The notes: generated from the letters alone by a model not told the origin. Shown: positions 10,122 to 19,513, counted from the stretch's first letter. The stretch: 54,158 nucleotides of DNA from Gammaproteobacteria bacterium (GCA_024641475.1 JAHECZ010000018.1:1-54158); one strand, 5' to 3'. Numbers and translations are program-made.

Positions 10122-11696
10122 TTAGTCCTCATGGCGGCTACTCTCACCCTGAGCCAATAATAATTGTCGTGGCCGCAAGCCGGTCATCAACGCGGTGAGC
10201 AGGTAGACCAGCAGACCCACCGCGACCCAAAGCGACAAACGTCCGACCCGATCCCAGGTATGCGCCCGCAACCAGCTATCGAAATTGCCCACTCCTATAT
10301 ACAGGACAATACCCATCACCGCACTGGCGACAAAAACCCGTGACAGAAACACACCCCAGCCTGGTTGCGGTTGATAGACCCGTTCCCGATAAAGACGTAT
10401 GAATAACAACCCGGCATTGACAAAAGCGCCTACCGTGATCGCGATTGCCAAACCGATGTGACCCAGCGGATAAAACAACAGCAAACTCACACTGATATTC
10501 GCCAGCATTGCCCAGATACCGATGCGCATCGGGGTTTTGGTATCCTGACGGGCATAAAATCCCGGCGCGAGCACCTTTACTAACATCAATGCAGGCAGGC
10601 CAACTGCAAATGCGATCAACGCAGCGGCACTCATATGCACATCCTGTTCGTTGAATTCACCGCGCATAAACAGCGTCAGCAGCAATGGACTGGCAAGTAC
10701 GACCAACGCAATCGTGGCAGGAATGCCAATGACAAACACCCAACGTAATCCCCAGTCGAGCAGATGTGAGAAATCCTTTGGCGAATGACTGGCATGGCGG
10801 CGCGATAATCCGGGCAAGATCACCGTCGCCAGAGCAATACCAAATACACCCAAAGGAAATTCCATCAAGCGATCCGAGTAATACAGCCATGACACACTGC
10901 CCGTCATCAGGAACGAGGCTAGTAAGGTATTCACCAATAAATTCACTTGTGAAATCGACGAACCGAATATCGCGGGTAACATCAATCGATAAACACGCTG
11001 TACGCCGGGATGCGGCGTACGCAATTGCACATGCGGCCGAGGTAATAAACCAATTTGACGCAGAAACGGTAGTTGAAATAATAACTGCACGACACCGGCA
11101 ATGAGCACACCCCACGCCAGCGCCATTACCGGTAAATCCATATGCGGTGCTAACCACAACGCGGCGCCGATCAGACACAGATTCAGTAATACCGGTGTAA
11201 ATGCCGCCACACCGAATTTGCCATAGGTATTGAGTATGCCGGCGGCCATGGCCACCAGCGAAATAAACAGGATATATGGAAAGACAATACGTAGCATGCT
11301 GACGGTGAGATCGTACATTCCTGGCTTGTTCACAAAGCCGTGTGCCAAGCCCCATACAATGACAGGTGCTGCAACAACACCAACGAGGGTTATGACTAGA
11401 AGAATACTGCCCAGGCTACCCAGGATGTGGCTGACGAAATCACGTACTTCGGCGGCCGTGTTCCTGGTCTTGTATTCGGCAAACACCGGCACAAAAGCCT
11501 GCGCAAACGCGCCTTCGCCGAAAATCCGGCGCAGAAAATTGGGAATACGGAACGCCACATAGAAGGCATCGGCCGCCACACCCGTGCCCGCACCGATCAG
11601 GCTGGCAAACACCATGTCCCGCACCAGGCCGGCTATGCGAGATAACAGCGTCATGCCGCCGGTGACAGCGGTCGATAGCAATAATTTACGGCTCAT
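10122..11696 (-). CDS. murJ: Lipid II flippase MurJ (MviN)
   Basis: 524 residues with about 14 membrane helices. The N-terminus MSRKLLLSTAVTGGMTLLSR, followed by IAGLVRDMVFASLIGAG, is the family signature, and SSISQVNLLVNTLLAS is also typical. MurJ moves lipid II across the inner membrane for peptidoglycan synthesis. It is the first gene of the long minus-strand run down to ispH and is divergent from rpsT across about 195 bases. I see no clear promoter for murJ, though the intergenic space is large enough for one. Confidence 0.97.
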   Translation of the reverse strand: MSRKLLLSTAVTGGMTLLSRIAGLVRDMVFASLIGAGTGVAADAFYVAFRIPNFLRRIFGEGAFAQAFVPVFAEYKTRNTAAEVRDFVSHILGSLGSILLVITLVGVVAAPVIVWGLAHGFVNKPGMYDLTVSMLRIVFPYILFISLVAMAAGILNTYGKFGVAAFTPVLLNLCLIGAALWLAPHMDLPVMALAWGVLIAGVVQLLFQLPFLRQIGLLPRPHVQLRTPHPGVQRVYRLMLPAIFGSSISQVNLLVNTLLASFLMTGSVSWLYYSDRLMEFPLGVFGIALATVILPGLSRRHASHSPKDFSHLLDWGLRWVFVIGIPATIALVVLASPLLLTLFMRGEFNEQDVHMSAAALIAFAVGLPALMLVKVLAPGFYARQDTKTPMRIGIWAMLANISVSLLLFYPLGHIGLAIAITVGAFVNAGLLFIRLYRERVYQPQPGWGVFLSRVFVASAVMGIVLYIGVGNFDSWLRAHTWDRVGRLSLWVAVGLLVYLLTALMTGLRPRQLLLAQGESSRHED

Positions 11697-11822
11697 GCCC
11701 TCTCCTGGTGGTCTGCGTACCCCTTCTAACCGGCTGATTTTACAGGGGGTTTATCCAGGGGTGGATTATGCCATGAGCAGGCCGACAACGAGAACAAATC
11801 TACGCCTTCCCACCCCGATACA

Positions 11823-11851
11823 TTGACAAATAGGGGCAAAATCGCCATAGT
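11823..11851 (+). promoter_or_regulatory. Sigma-70 promoter for rpsT
   Basis: A perfect -35 TTGACA lies at 11823-11828, then a 17-base spacer, then CATAGT at 11846-11851 (4 of 6 to TATAAT). It lies about 40 bases upstream of the rpsT start, which fits a short leader. Confidence 0.7.
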
Positions 11852-11891
11852 ACGCGGCTCTTTTTACCAGTCGCCCGTTAGGAGAATTACA

Positions 11892-12155
11892 GTGGCAAAT
11901 ACAGCTCAGGCCCGCAAACGCGCCCGTCAGGCCGACGCCCATCGCGATCATAACAACGCGCAGCGTACCCGTTTCAAAACCGCGGTCAAGAACGTGAAAG
12001 TCGCCATTGCCAAGGGTGACAAGACCGTCGCACAGGCAGCCTATCTGCAGGCCGTGTCGTTAATCGACAAGACCCAAGGCAAGGATTTGATTCACAAGAA
12101 CAAGGCAGCCCGGCAGAAATCCCGTCTGAATGCCGAACTGCGTAAGCTGGCCTAA
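11892..12155 (+). CDS. rpsT: 30S ribosomal protein S20
   Basis: 87 residues, exactly the usual S20 length, starting at GTG 11892 (protein MANTAQARKRARQADAHRDH). GGAG at 11881-11884 gives correct spacing. A longer in-frame reading exists from 11823, but it runs through the promoter. S20 binds 16S rRNA and also inhibits polyamine-biosynthetic decarboxylases in some species. It is basic and helical throughout. A terminator follows. It is divergent from murJ, as in Pseudomonas-like genomes. Confidence 0.97.
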   Translation: MANTAQARKRARQADAHRDHNNAQRTRFKTAVKNVKVAIAKGDKTVAQAAYLQAVSLIDKTQGKDLIHKNKAARQKSRLNAELRKLA

Positions 12156-12175
12156 ACCAGCTTACTGCCAGATAT

Positions 12176-12205
12176 AAAAAAGCCGGTCACTGACCGGCTT
12201 TTTGT
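12176..12205 (+). terminator. Rho-independent terminator after rpsT
   Basis: AGCCGGT at 12181-12187 pairs with ACCGGCT at 12193-12199, followed by a T-rich run. An A run precedes the stem, so it can also serve proB coming from the other side. Confidence 0.85.
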
Positions 12206-12227
12206 TTGTCTGAATCTCGGAATTATT

Positions 12228-13349
12228 TCAGGTCAGTACCAGATTATCACGATGAATCAATTCGGGTTCATCCAGATAACCCAGGATCGTTTCGATTCGA
12301 TCACTCGCCTGACCTTTAATTTTGTTAATTTCACTGGCACTGTAATTGACCAGGCCACGTGCGATCTCATTGCCCGCCTCATCGATACAGGCAACCACTT
12401 CGCCACGCATGAAATCACCGGCTACCGCTTTAACGCCAACAGCGAGCAAACTTTTGCCTTGCTGTTTTAATACCTTGGCGGCACCGGCATCGACAGTCAA
12501 ACTGCCACGCAATTGCAAATGCCCGGCCAGCCATTGCTTACGCGCCACGACGGGCACCTGTGTTGCCACCAGATAACTACCAACATTGTCTGCCGCACGC
12601 AACTTCAGTAATACATCATCGAGACGTCCATAGGCGATCGCAGTCGACGCACCCGAACGTGCAGCCAGGCGTGCCGCGCGTAATTTAGTGTACATACCAC
12701 CACGCCCTAATGTGCCGCCTTTGCTTGAGACCATGCTGTCCAGCGAAGTATCTTCGGCCTGCATTTCACTAACCAATTTCGCATCACTGTGTTCGCGGGG
12801 ATTTTTATCGAACAAACCTTGTTGATCGGTGAGAATAATTAAATGATCGGCTTCCAATAAGTTGGTTACCAGTGCGCCGAGCGTATCGTTATCGCCAAAT
12901 TTAATTTCTTCGAAGACGACAGTATCGTTTTCATTCACGACCGGCACGACGCCCAGATCCAACAGCGTGCGCAGCGTGCTGCGCGCGTTCAAATAACGTT
13001 TACGATTGGCCAGATCATCGTGCGTCAATAAAATCTGCGCGGTCTGCAACCCGTATTTCTGGAATTCGGCTTCGTAGGCTTGTATCAAACCCATTTGGCC
13101 GACTGCGGCAGCGGCCTGTAATTCATGCAGGGCATTGGGACGGGATTTCCAATTGAGGCGCGCCATCCCTTCAGCAACCGCACCGGAAGATACCAGCACC
13201 ACTTCAATACCCTGGCGGTGTAAATACGCGATCTGTTTTACCCAGGCAGCAATACCGGGACGATTGAGGCCTTTGCCATCGGAAGTCAGCAGCGCGCTGC
13301 CGATTTTAATTACCCAGCGCGTCGCTGTTTGGAGTGTCTGCCGAGTCAT
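12228..13349 (-). CDS. proB: Glutamate 5-kinase with PUA domain
   Basis: 373 residues from the ATG at 13349 ([20 protein letters not shown]). A TTG at 13376 would add nine residues, but AGG in ACAGGCAG sits correctly for the ATG. It carries out the first step of proline synthesis, phosphorylating glutamate. The amino-acid-kinase fold runs through about residue 255 ([26 protein letters not shown]). A C-terminal PUA domain follows ([31 protein letters not shown]). The start overlaps the 3' end of obg by 44 bases, suggesting translational coupling. Confidence 0.96.
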   Translation of the reverse strand: MTRQTLQTATRWVIKIGSALLTSDGKGLNRPGIAAWVKQIAYLHRQGIEVVLVSSGAVAEGMARLNWKSRPNALHELQAAAAVGQMGLIQAYEAEFQKYGLQTAQILLTHDDLANRKRYLNARSTLRTLLDLGVVPVVNENDTVVFEEIKFGDNDTLGALVTNLLEADHLIILTDQQGLFDKNPREHSDAKLVSEMQAEDTSLDSMVSSKGGTLGRGGMYTKLRAARLAARSGASTAIAYGRLDDVLLKLRAADNVGSYLVATQVPVVARKQWLAGHLQLRGSLTVDAGAAKVLKQQGKSLLAVGVKAVAGDFMRGEVVACIDEAGNEIARGLVNYSASEINKIKGQASDRIETILGYLDEPELIHRDNLVLT

Positions 13350-14367
13350 GGTCTGCCTGTTTTTGTTGTTCGACAAAATTCATGATATCAAAACATAATT
13401 GCTCAGTGCCTTCTTTCTTGATGGCCGCGATCTGGTACACCGGGCCCTTCCAGCGCAAGCGTTTGACTACATCCTTGCAGCGCGCTTTGCGTTCTTCTTC
13501 CGGCACCAAATCCAGCTTGGTGAGCACTAACCAGCGTGCATAACCGGCGAGTTCCTCGCTGTATTTTTCCAGTTCGTTTTCGATGATATGCACGGCATCG
13601 ACCGGATCGGAATCATCAAATGGTGCCATATCCACCAAATGTAATAACAAGCGTGTGCGTGCGACATGTCGTAAAAATTGCAAACCCAGACCGGCACCTT
13701 CTGCAGCACCCTCGATAATTCCCGGGATGTCTGCCACCACGAAACTGCGGTTGGTATCGATACGCACCACACCCAGATTTGGATACAGTGTCGTAAAAGG
13801 ATAATCCGCCACTTTGGGTTTGGCGGATGAGATAGCACGAATCAAGGTTGATTTACCGGCATTGGGCAACCCCAATAAACCCACATCGGCCAACACTTTC
13901 AATTCCAGTCGCAGGTTACGCGCTTCACCGGGTTTGCCGAGGGTAAACTGCCGTGGCGCACGATTGGTGCTGCTCTTGAACCGGGTATTCCCCAGGCCAT
14001 GAAATCCACCCTGCGCGACCAGTAATTGTTGTTCGTCCGTGGTGATGTCGGCAATTAATTCCTGCGTGTCATCATCGTAAACGGATGTACCCAGCGGCAC
14101 TTGTAAAAATAAATCTTCACCACCGCGGCCGGTACATTCGCTGCCCATGCCGGTCTGACCACTCTCGGCCTTGAAATTACAGGTAAAGCGAAAATCCGCG
14201 AGCGTATTCAGATTGACGTTGCCAACTAAATAGACGCTACCACCATTGCCACCATCACCACCGTTGGGCCCGCCAAACGGCACAGCCAGCTCACGGCGAA
14301 AGCTCACAATGCCATCGCCACCTTTGCCGGCTTGCACATAAATTTTGGCTTCATCAACGAATTTCAT
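13306..14367 (-). CDS. obg: Obg GTPase (CgtA/ObgE)
   Basis: 353 residues. The N-terminal glycine-rich Obg fold ([34 protein letters not shown]) is followed by a GTPase domain with G1 [12 protein letters not shown]3 DIPGIIEGA and G4 TKLDL. It is an essential GTPase that acts in 50S ribosome maturation and stress control. It follows rpmA after 68 bases containing a terminator, so part of its expression must come from readthrough or an unseen promoter. The downstream proB start overlaps its 3' end. Confidence 0.97.
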   Translation of the reverse strand: MKFVDEAKIYVQAGKGGDGIVSFRRELAVPFGGPNGGDGGNGGSVYLVGNVNLNTLADFRFTCNFKAESGQTGMGSECTGRGGEDLFLQVPLGTSVYDDDTQELIADITTDEQQLLVAQGGFHGLGNTRFKSSTNRAPRQFTLGKPGEARNLRLELKVLADVGLLGLPNAGKSTLIRAISSAKPKVADYPFTTLYPNLGVVRIDTNRSFVVADIPGIIEGAAEGAGLGLQFLRHVARTRLLLHLVDMAPFDDSDPVDAVHIIENELEKYSEELAGYARWLVLTKLDLVPEEERKARCKDVVKRLRWKGPVYQIAAIKKEGTEQLCFDIMNFVEQQKQADHDSADTPNSDALGN

Positions 14368-14380
14368 TTGATCAGTCCTA

Positions 14381-14408
14381 AAAGAAAAAAGCCCCGTCTA
14401 ACGGGGCT
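14381..14408 (-). terminator. Rho-independent terminator after rplU-rpmA
   Basis: On the minus strand, GCCCCGT pairs with ACGGGGC (14391-14397 and 14401-14407) around a 3-base loop, followed by TTTTTTCTTTT. It lies between rpmA and obg and should reduce transcription of obg relative to the ribosomal genes. Confidence 0.85.
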
Positions 14409-14435
14409 TCTTTCACTATTTCGGCGTACTGCCGC

Positions 14436-14693
14436 TTATGCTGGCAGTATATTAATAAATGTACGACTCTTGGCACCCTTGGTAACAAATTCGACTTTAC
14501 CATCGGATTTGGCGAACAAGGTATCATCTTTACCCATACCGACGTTTACGCCGGCATGGAAACGTGTACCACGTTGACGTACCAGAATATTGCCAGCGCG
14601 AACCGTTTCACCGCCAAAGCGTTTCACGCCAAGACGTTTACTTTCTGAGTCGCGACCGTTGCGGGTACTACCGCCTGCTTTTTTATGTGCCAT
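14436..14693 (-). CDS. rpmA: 50S ribosomal protein L27
   Basis: 85 residues, the standard length, starting [20 protein letters not shown]. Its N-terminal tail reaches toward the peptidyl-transferase centre. It has no Firmicutes-type cleavable N-terminal extension. It follows rplU after 17 bases. Confidence 0.98.
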   Translation of the reverse strand: MAHKKAGGSTRNGRDSESKRLGVKRFGGETVRAGNILVRQRGTRFHAGVNVGMGKDDTLFAKSDGKVEFVTKGAKSRTFINILPA

Positions 14694-14710
14694 TGCTGTA
14701 CTCCTGAGCC

Positions 14711-15022
14711 TTAACCGCTAATCGCGGTGATTTCTATTTCGGTGTAATCCTGGCGATGGCCCTGGGATTTACGATAATGCTTACGGCGACGAAACTTCAC
14801 GATACGGACTTTATCGCCACGACCATGTGACGAGACCGTAGCCGTGACCTGGCCACCTTTAATATAAGGTGCACCAATCTTCACGTCTTCGCCATTGGCG
14901 AGCATCAATACTTTATCCAGATTCACGGTATCACCGGCGGCGGCATCGAGTTTTTCGACTTTGATGCGTTGACCCTGACTGACACGGTACTGTTTACCAC
15001 CGGTTTCAATTACTGCGTACAT
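14711..15022 (-). CDS. rplU: 50S ribosomal protein L21
   Basis: 103 residues from the ATG at 15022 ([18 protein letters not shown]), the canonical L21 start and length. GGAG lies about 10 bases upstream. The longer frame to 15103 is not expected to be translated, since the promoter lies across it. The C-terminal [15 protein letters not shown] is the rRNA-binding signature. It is first in the rplU-rpmA pair. Confidence 0.98.
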   Translation of the reverse strand: MYAVIETGGKQYRVSQGQRIKVEKLDAAAGDTVNLDKVLMLANGEDVKIGAPYIKGGQVTATVSSHGRGDKVRIVKFRRRKHYRKSQGHRQDYTEIEITAISG

Positions 15023-15083
15023 CGCTTGCATTCTCCACGCTGGGCCCCCGGAACAACACCGGAATAGCCTAAAAAGGGGCGCA

Positions 15084-15113
15084 ATTTTAGCTGTTTTTCC
15101 CAAGCCGGGTCAA
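15084..15113 (-). promoter_or_regulatory. Sigma-70 promoter for rplU-rpmA
   Basis: On the minus strand, TTGACC (15108-15113), an 18-base spacer, then TAAAAT (15084-15089). Transcription would begin about 55 bases upstream of the rplU ATG. Confidence 0.65.
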
Positions 15114-15147
15114 ACATTTAGCGCAAATACTCTGCCGGCCTTTGCGC

Positions 15148-15176
15148 TTGACAGTCCGAAGGGGTACCCCTAGCAT
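15148..15176 (+). promoter_or_regulatory. Sigma-70 promoter for ispB
   Basis: TTGACA at 15148-15153, a 17-base spacer and TAGCAT at 15171-15176. Transcription would start near 15183, past the ATG at 15175, which supports the later ATG at 15205 as the ispB start. Confidence 0.7.
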
Positions 15177-15204
15177 GCGCTCTCCCTTAGAAACCCCTAA
15201 GCCA

Positions 15205-16173
15205 ATGAAACTAGACGACATTTACGCCCTGATCGCCGATGACATGCAGCAGGTTAACGCCTGCATCCAGGCCCGCCTGCAGTCCGATATCGTCCTGATC
15301 AACCAAATTGGGCTGCATATTATCAATAGTGGCGGCAAACGCCTGCGTCCGGTGCTGCATTTACTGGCGGCACGGGCTCTGGGCTATACCGGCCCCTACC
15401 ACATCAATTGCGCGACTCTCATCGAGTTTATCCATACCGCGACCTTATTACATGACGATGTCGTCGACAGCTCCGACCTGCGCCGCGGTCAGGATACCGC
15501 CAATGCCCTGTGGGGCAATGAGGCCAGCGTGCTGGTCGGCGATTTCCTCTATTCGCGCGCCTTCCAGATGATGGTGGAGATCGGCAATATGCGCATTATG
15601 GCGATCCTGGCCGATGCGACCAATACCATTGCCGAAGGCGAAGTCCAGCAATTGCTCAATATCCACGATCCGGAAACCACCCAGGAACGCTACCTGCAGG
15701 TGATTCACGATAAAACCGCCAAATTATTTGAATCGGCCACCCAACTGGCCGCTGTGCTCACCGGACAACCCGCCACAACTGAAACCGCCATTGCCCGTTA
15801 TGGCATGCATCTGGGCACCGCATTTCAGCTGGTCGATGATGTGCTGGATTACCGCTCCAGTAGCGACGAAATTGGTAAAAACATCGGGGATGATCTGGCG
15901 GAAGGCAAACCTACCCTGCCTTTGATACATGCGATGCGGGTCGGCACCCCGGCGCAAGCGGCACTCATCCGCCAGGCCATTGAGGTCGGCGGACGAGAGC
16001 ACATCACCGCCGTCCAGCAAGCCATTGAATCGACTGGGGCCATCGACTACACTGCCCGCCTTGCCCAAAGCGAAGCCGACAAAGCCAAAGCATGTCTGGC
16101 GGGTCTCCCGGACACCGCCTATACCCAAGCCCTGCATGCCCTGGCCGAGTTTTCCGTTAATCGGACGTATTAA
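15205..16173 (+). CDS. ispB: Octaprenyl (polyprenyl) diphosphate synthase
   Basis: 322 residues from ATG 15205 (MKLDDIYALIADDM), which aligns with the start of known IspB proteins. Upstream ATGs at 15142 and 15175 lie within or before the promoter. It is a trans-prenyltransferase that makes the ubiquinone side chain. The first Asp-rich motif is LLHDDVVDSSDLRRG and the second is QLVDDVLDY. GGKRLRP binds substrate. It is divergent from rplU, a conserved arrangement. A small hairpin, CGGCCT/AGGCCG at 16195-16211, follows without a T run. Confidence 0.97.
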   Translation: MKLDDIYALIADDMQQVNACIQARLQSDIVLINQIGLHIINSGGKRLRPVLHLLAARALGYTGPYHINCATLIEFIHTATLLHDDVVDSSDLRRGQDTANALWGNEASVLVGDFLYSRAFQMMVEIGNMRIMAILADATNTIAEGEVQQLLNIHDPETTQERYLQVIHDKTAKLFESATQLAAVLTGQPATTETAIARYGMHLGTAFQLVDDVLDYRSSSDEIGKNIGDDLAEGKPTLPLIHAMRVGTPAQAALIRQAIEVGGREHITAVQQAIESTGAIDYTARLAQSEADKAKACLAGLPDTAYTQALHALAEFSVNRTY

Positions 16174-16201
16174 CTCCTTCGCGATTGCCGTAAACGGCCT
16201 A

Positions 16202-16325
16202 ATTCAGGCCGATCAAACGGACAGTGGCAAGGCGAAGAAGGAGCGAGAAAGCGGAGTTTACTCAGGTAAATGAGCATTTCGAGCGAGTTCTTCAACGCAG
16301 CCAATGCCGTTTCAACGGCCTGAAT
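16202..16325. repeat. 124-bp imperfect palindromic element next to tRNA-Pro
   Basis: The two 62-base arms are symmetric about 16263.5. By my pairing, 36 of 62 positions match, in blocks: ATTCAGGCCG (10), AAACGG (6), GAAGAA (6), GAAA (4), and TTTAC/GTAAA at the tip around TCAG. The right arm ends one base before the tRNA. It has no coding potential. It looks like a REP- or MITE-like dispersed element, or possibly a structured RNA; no second copy is in this window. Confidence 0.6.
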
Positions 16326-16326
16326 G

Positions 16327-16403
16327 CGGGGTGTAGCTCAGTCTGGTAGAGCGCTGCGTTCGGGACGCAGAGGTCGCAGGTTCAAATCCTGTCTCCCCGA
16401 CCA
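16327..16403 (+). tRNA. tRNA-Pro (anticodon CGG)
   Basis: 77 bases including an encoded CCA. The acceptor CGGGGTG pairs with CTCCCCG, with one U-U mismatch at pair 6. The D arm is TAGCTCAGTCTGGTAGAGC. The anticodon stem CTGCG/CGCAG encloses TTCGGGA, giving CGG. The T arm GCAGG/CCTGT encloses TTCAAAT. It marks the boundary between the core genes and the accessory region, but no integrase or duplicated tRNA end was found. Confidence 0.95.
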
Positions 16404-16702
16404 ATTTATTTTCTGACTGTAAATTAATTGTCTGTTTGAACATGTCATCGCAGGTTGACTCGCGTGATTGTTGCATTACCAACAGTTACTGTCCGCCACC
16501 TGCCACCCAGGCCTAAACAGCAATACTCTCTTCCCGCTTCGATTCAAGAATATCAACGATTAAACAATTTGAAGATCACGATCGCGATCACGCTTTTGCA
16601 CCGCCAGGCATCGTTATAAAAAACCTTCAACTACACTAATGACGCTTTGAGTCAGAAATATACTGACGCTAATTATCACCTACCACATTCGCAGGAGAAT
16701 CC

Positions 16703-16870
16703 ATGAAAAAACTGGCCATTACTGCAATATTTTTTTGCATCGCCCTTTCTGCCTCGGCAGAAGGCTATTACACCAATGCAAATGGAGATCGGTGCACGAC
16801 AGGCACAGATGGATGCGTCTATCTTAAGTGTGTAAACGAAAAAGTACCGGTTGGCGGCATTCGCGGTTAA
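16703..16870 (+). CDS. Small exported cysteine-containing peptide, unknown
   Basis: 55 residues. AGGAG at 16693-16697 lies 5 bases before the ATG. A signal peptide, MKKLAITAIFFCIALSASA, is followed by a mature part of about 36 residues with three Cys (RCTT, GCVY, KCVN) and the C-terminus VPVGGIRG. I recognise no family. The good ribosome site and signal peptide argue that it is real. The final GGIRG also ends the 215-residue cysteine-rich protein at 21808-22455. Confidence 0.6.
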   Translation: MKKLAITAIFFCIALSASAEGYYTNANGDRCTTGTDGCVYLKCVNEKVPVGGIRG

Positions 16871-17014
16871 GCCCCATTCATAAAATCATACGATTGAAAT
16901 ATGCGGTTATTTGTAGAGAAATATATTTTGGCATGCACGTTTCAATTTGCTTTGAATGCCACAAACAATAACGTGTAATTGATATTAACATCCAAACAAT
17001 CCGAAGGATAAAGT

Positions 17015-17272
17015 ATGCGTATACATGTAAAGTCAACTATTACCGTTTCTCTGTTTTTGCTTTCTTCTCTTGCTTACTGTGACACATGCTCTGAGACTAA
17101 TAGTAACGCACAATCAATAAATAAGTGTCGAGAATTATACCAACAATACGGACGCGAGGATAAAGCACGTCAGGAAACGTTCAAGAAAGAGTCTGATGCT
17201 ATAGCAAAAGATTTTTTTAGCAAGTCAGCCACCAATAAAGGTTCCAAACCTAGTACTGGTATTGCCAGATAA
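17015..17272 (+). CDS. Small exported protein, unknown
   Basis: 85 residues with an AAGGA ribosome site at 17004-17008. The signal peptide is MRIHVKSTITVSLFLLSSLA, cut near AYC-DTC. The mature part is hydrophilic and charged, with an N-terminal CDTC pair and one further Cys (NKCREL). A helical Glu/Lys/Asp-rich section follows (REDKARQETFKKESDAIAKD). No family is recognised. It follows the 55-residue peptide after 144 bases. Confidence 0.6.
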   Translation: MRIHVKSTITVSLFLLSSLAYCDTCSETNSNAQSINKCRELYQQYGREDKARQETFKKESDAIAKDFFSKSATNKGSKPSTGIAR

Positions 17273-17842
17273 TCTAAGTAAAAAAAATGACCAGGATCTG
17301 AATTAACACCAGTTAATTATGGTCAAAACGAAGATATCGTCACCTGGATGTTGTGGTGGTCACGCATGGCATTAATTTTATTTTGTTCATCATCGACTTG
17401 AGCAAAAACAAGATATGCCATGCGTGCCACTCGCATACTAGTGAAACGGCCGTGCCACGTTAGAACTCGGATCACTGAAGGCTGACCCTGAGTGATCGCT
17501 ATAATCAGCGGTCGGCGTATTTTCTCAATAAATTGGAAATCGAGATTCCACGCCATGCTGGTTCGTAAAGGCGATTATCCGATGCGGTAGGACAAACGGC
17601 TGAACACAAATCATGGCCTACGAGCTGGCATGAATTCACTACCAATCTAATAATGCATGATCCCGATCACGATTTACATTCCAGTGCAACTCTATCCGGT
17701 ATCGTTGAAAAAGTTATAAAGAATAAACATCATTGTTACGATACATTACCTGACAGAAAGGTGTTGGTCTTTTATTATTCACCTCTCGTTTGGTTTGGTT
17801 TAACTATCATTACGCCACATCATGATGCCGGATATGCATACC
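17273..17842. other. 570-base stretch without a convincing gene
   Basis: Two short frames lie here: 77 codons on the minus strand at 17323-17556 and 114 codons on the plus strand from 17653, which runs into the next gene in another frame. Neither has a ribosome site or a recognisable protein. It may hold the promoter of the gene at 17843, or gene remnants. Confidence 0.4.
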
Positions 17843-18616
17843 ATGAAATATATCAGCCTGCTCTGCCTCGCCATCGCCAGCGTGTTGCCGGTGTCAGTCT
17901 TCGCCTGCCTAGACGCACAACAGGAAACACTCCGATCGCATCTCGAGCTATACCCAACCGCCAATGGATCGACCAACCATTGGCCTACCGAACGTAACCT
18001 GAACATTGGTTCGGTAATTTCTTTCCTGGTTCCTATTGATGCGTCGATTGCTTTCAAGGATATTCAGAAAGGGATGTTGGCACCGCTGACGCTGCTTGGT
18101 ACGCCGAGCCACGAACAAATCCGTACAGCAGCTAACCTGGTGCCGCACTGGATTGATATTGACTACGATGCCAAGAAATATAAATGGATGCATATTGTCG
18201 CCTCCAGCTTCGGTAGTAGTGAGGCGCACATCACTTCGCCACGCGGCTGGTCAAAGTCCATCAAGTTCACGTTGGGCTATCCTTCACCGACAGAGGTCGC
18301 ACAACGGCCCCCCGTTAGCATCACCCTCGGCCACGGGGAGATAGCTCCCGTTGCGGTAGACGGCCATGACAATATCGAGGTCACCATTGCGGGCACGGTA
18401 AACGATGGTTGGAATGTCTCGCTTGTCACTGAGACCGGTTTCCGGTTAATCCGGATCCTGCAAGTGGAAATAATCGACGGCGAACCGCGAGTGAAACTGT
18501 TCTTTGCGGGGACCAGCAGTCCCAAAACCTCCACCATGGTAATACAGCAGGGCCACGGGGATAGCATTAAGCGCACTGAGTTTAAAATCATCGCGCTGCC
18601 GACGCCCACTTGTTGA
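17843..18616 (+). CDS. Exported beta-rich protein, possible lipoprotein, unknown
   Basis: 257 residues from ATG 17843; an in-frame ATG at 17822 would add seven. The signal peptide MKYISLLCLAIASVLPVSVF ends in A-CLDAQQ. Cys after SVFA could be a lipobox, though Phe at -2 is unusual. The rest alternates short hydrophobic and polar stretches, as in beta-sandwich proteins. A C-terminal section (GHDNIEVTIAGTVNDGWNV and following) has an Ig-like look, faintly like chagasin-type inhibitors, but I would not name it. The last residue is Cys. It is alone on the plus strand. Confidence 0.6.
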   Translation: MKYISLLCLAIASVLPVSVFACLDAQQETLRSHLELYPTANGSTNHWPTERNLNIGSVISFLVPIDASIAFKDIQKGMLAPLTLLGTPSHEQIRTAANLVPHWIDIDYDAKKYKWMHIVASSFGSSEAHITSPRGWSKSIKFTLGYPSPTEVAQRPPVSITLGHGEIAPVAVDGHDNIEVTIAGTVNDGWNVSLVTETGFRLIRILQVEIIDGEPRVKLFFAGTSSPKTSTMVIQQGHGDSIKRTEFKIIALPTPTC

Positions 18617-18664
18617 ACATCGTGTAACGCACGCATTCCTATTACTGTTTAACAATTGGTAGCC

Positions 18665-18860
18665 ATGATGATTTCATACCGAAAGATAGCCATATTACTG
18701 TTAGCCAGTCTCGCCTCTGCTGCGATTGCGGCGGAATCACCTCGGCTGACAATGTGCCCCGTTAAACCCGATCGATATTGAGCGACGCATACCCGATGGC
18801 CCCTATCGACTGGATGCGCTCGATTGCGATGGTAGTCCGACAACTTCAATCGCTTATTAT
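18665..18860 (+). pseudogene. Broken small exported protein
   Basis: ATG at 18665/18668 opens a signal peptide (MISYRKIAILLLASLASAAI, then AAES) that stops at TGA 18779-18781. In the frame two bases on, a coding-like stretch continues (LNPIDIERRIPDGPYRLDAL, then DCDGSPTTS) up to the 3' end of the minus-strand TPR gene. The simplest reading is a small exported protein interrupted by a frameshift near 18755-18775. No family is recognised. Confidence 0.4.
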
Positions 18861-19513
18861 TCATGTCTTGGCATATCCGGCTCAACAGGGCGTTCCGGTA
18901 CATTTCGGCATGCCGTAGTATCTAATTTTATATGATTTGCACAATTATCTAGCCAAGCATTTATATCGTGTATCCCATCTGGTATCCGAAAAGTACATGC
19001 TTCATAACGCCATTTGCGCGAGGTTGACTCATCGCACGCATTGGCCGCTTGGCGGTATGCTTTATATATATCATCGTACCGCGCCTTTTTAATTTTATAA
19101 ACATCCATGCGTTTCTGATACTCACGGTCTTTTTGAATTTGAATCAACGCTGCCGCTTCATATTCTTCCGTTTTTGCATACATCTCCAACGCTTCTTTGT
19201 AGAATTTGCCGTTGGCACCGGCCTTGGTGATGTACTTGTCGAGCTGTTCTTTAGCTCGCGCGAACTCGCCGGTATTTGTCAGCGCCACGCCATAGTGATA
19301 GGCAAATGTTGCAGGGAGTCGGGCTTTTAATTTTTCCATCCGCGCAAATTTCCCGGTCGCAACCGCGTAATTTTTCGCTTCCATTGCCGCCTTGGCTTCA
19401 ATTTGCAGCTTGTCGGCTTCTGCCTGGGGTGGTAATGCATAAGCGTTAAGTGTAAATAGGCCTACACCAAAATACAGAGCGACAGTGCTAATGTGGCGTT
19501 GATTGATTTTCAT
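18857..19513 (-). CDS. Exported TPR-type protein, paralog A
   Basis: 218 residues. The signal peptide MKINQRHISTVALYFGVGLF is cut near AYA-LPP. Residues about 30-115 form TPR-like helix pairs (AMEAKNYAVATGKFARMEKL, FAYHYGVALTNTGEFARAKE). A charged coil and a C-terminal part with four Cys (NACDES, YEACTF, DNCANH, TACRNV) and a Pro-rich end follow. It is nearly identical over the first 110 residues to the next gene upstream, then diverges. It is the last gene of a minus-strand set starting at 22455. A role in a periplasmic complex is inferred only. Confidence 0.7.
   Translation of the reverse strand: MKINQRHISTVALYFGVGLFTLNAYALPPQAEADKLQIEAKAAMEAKNYAVATGKFARMEKLKARLPATFAYHYGVALTNTGEFARAKEQLDKYITKAGANGKFYKEALEMYAKTEEYEAAALIQIQKDREYQKRMDVYKIKKARYDDIYKAYRQAANACDESTSRKWRYEACTFRIPDGIHDINAWLDNCANHIKLDTTACRNVPERPVEPDMPRHE

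Noticed and set aside
10657-11355. 232-codon minus-strand frame
   Set aside because: Same-strand out-of-frame shadow of murJ, which is complete in its own frame.
17323-17556. 77-codon minus-strand frame in the accessory gap
   Set aside because: No Shine-Dalgarno sequence, no recognisable protein and no partner genes; kept only as a note in the gap entry.
17653-17997. 114-codon plus-strand frame
   Set aside because: Its second half overlaps the signal peptide and mature start of the better-supported gene at 17843, and its composition is not protein-like.
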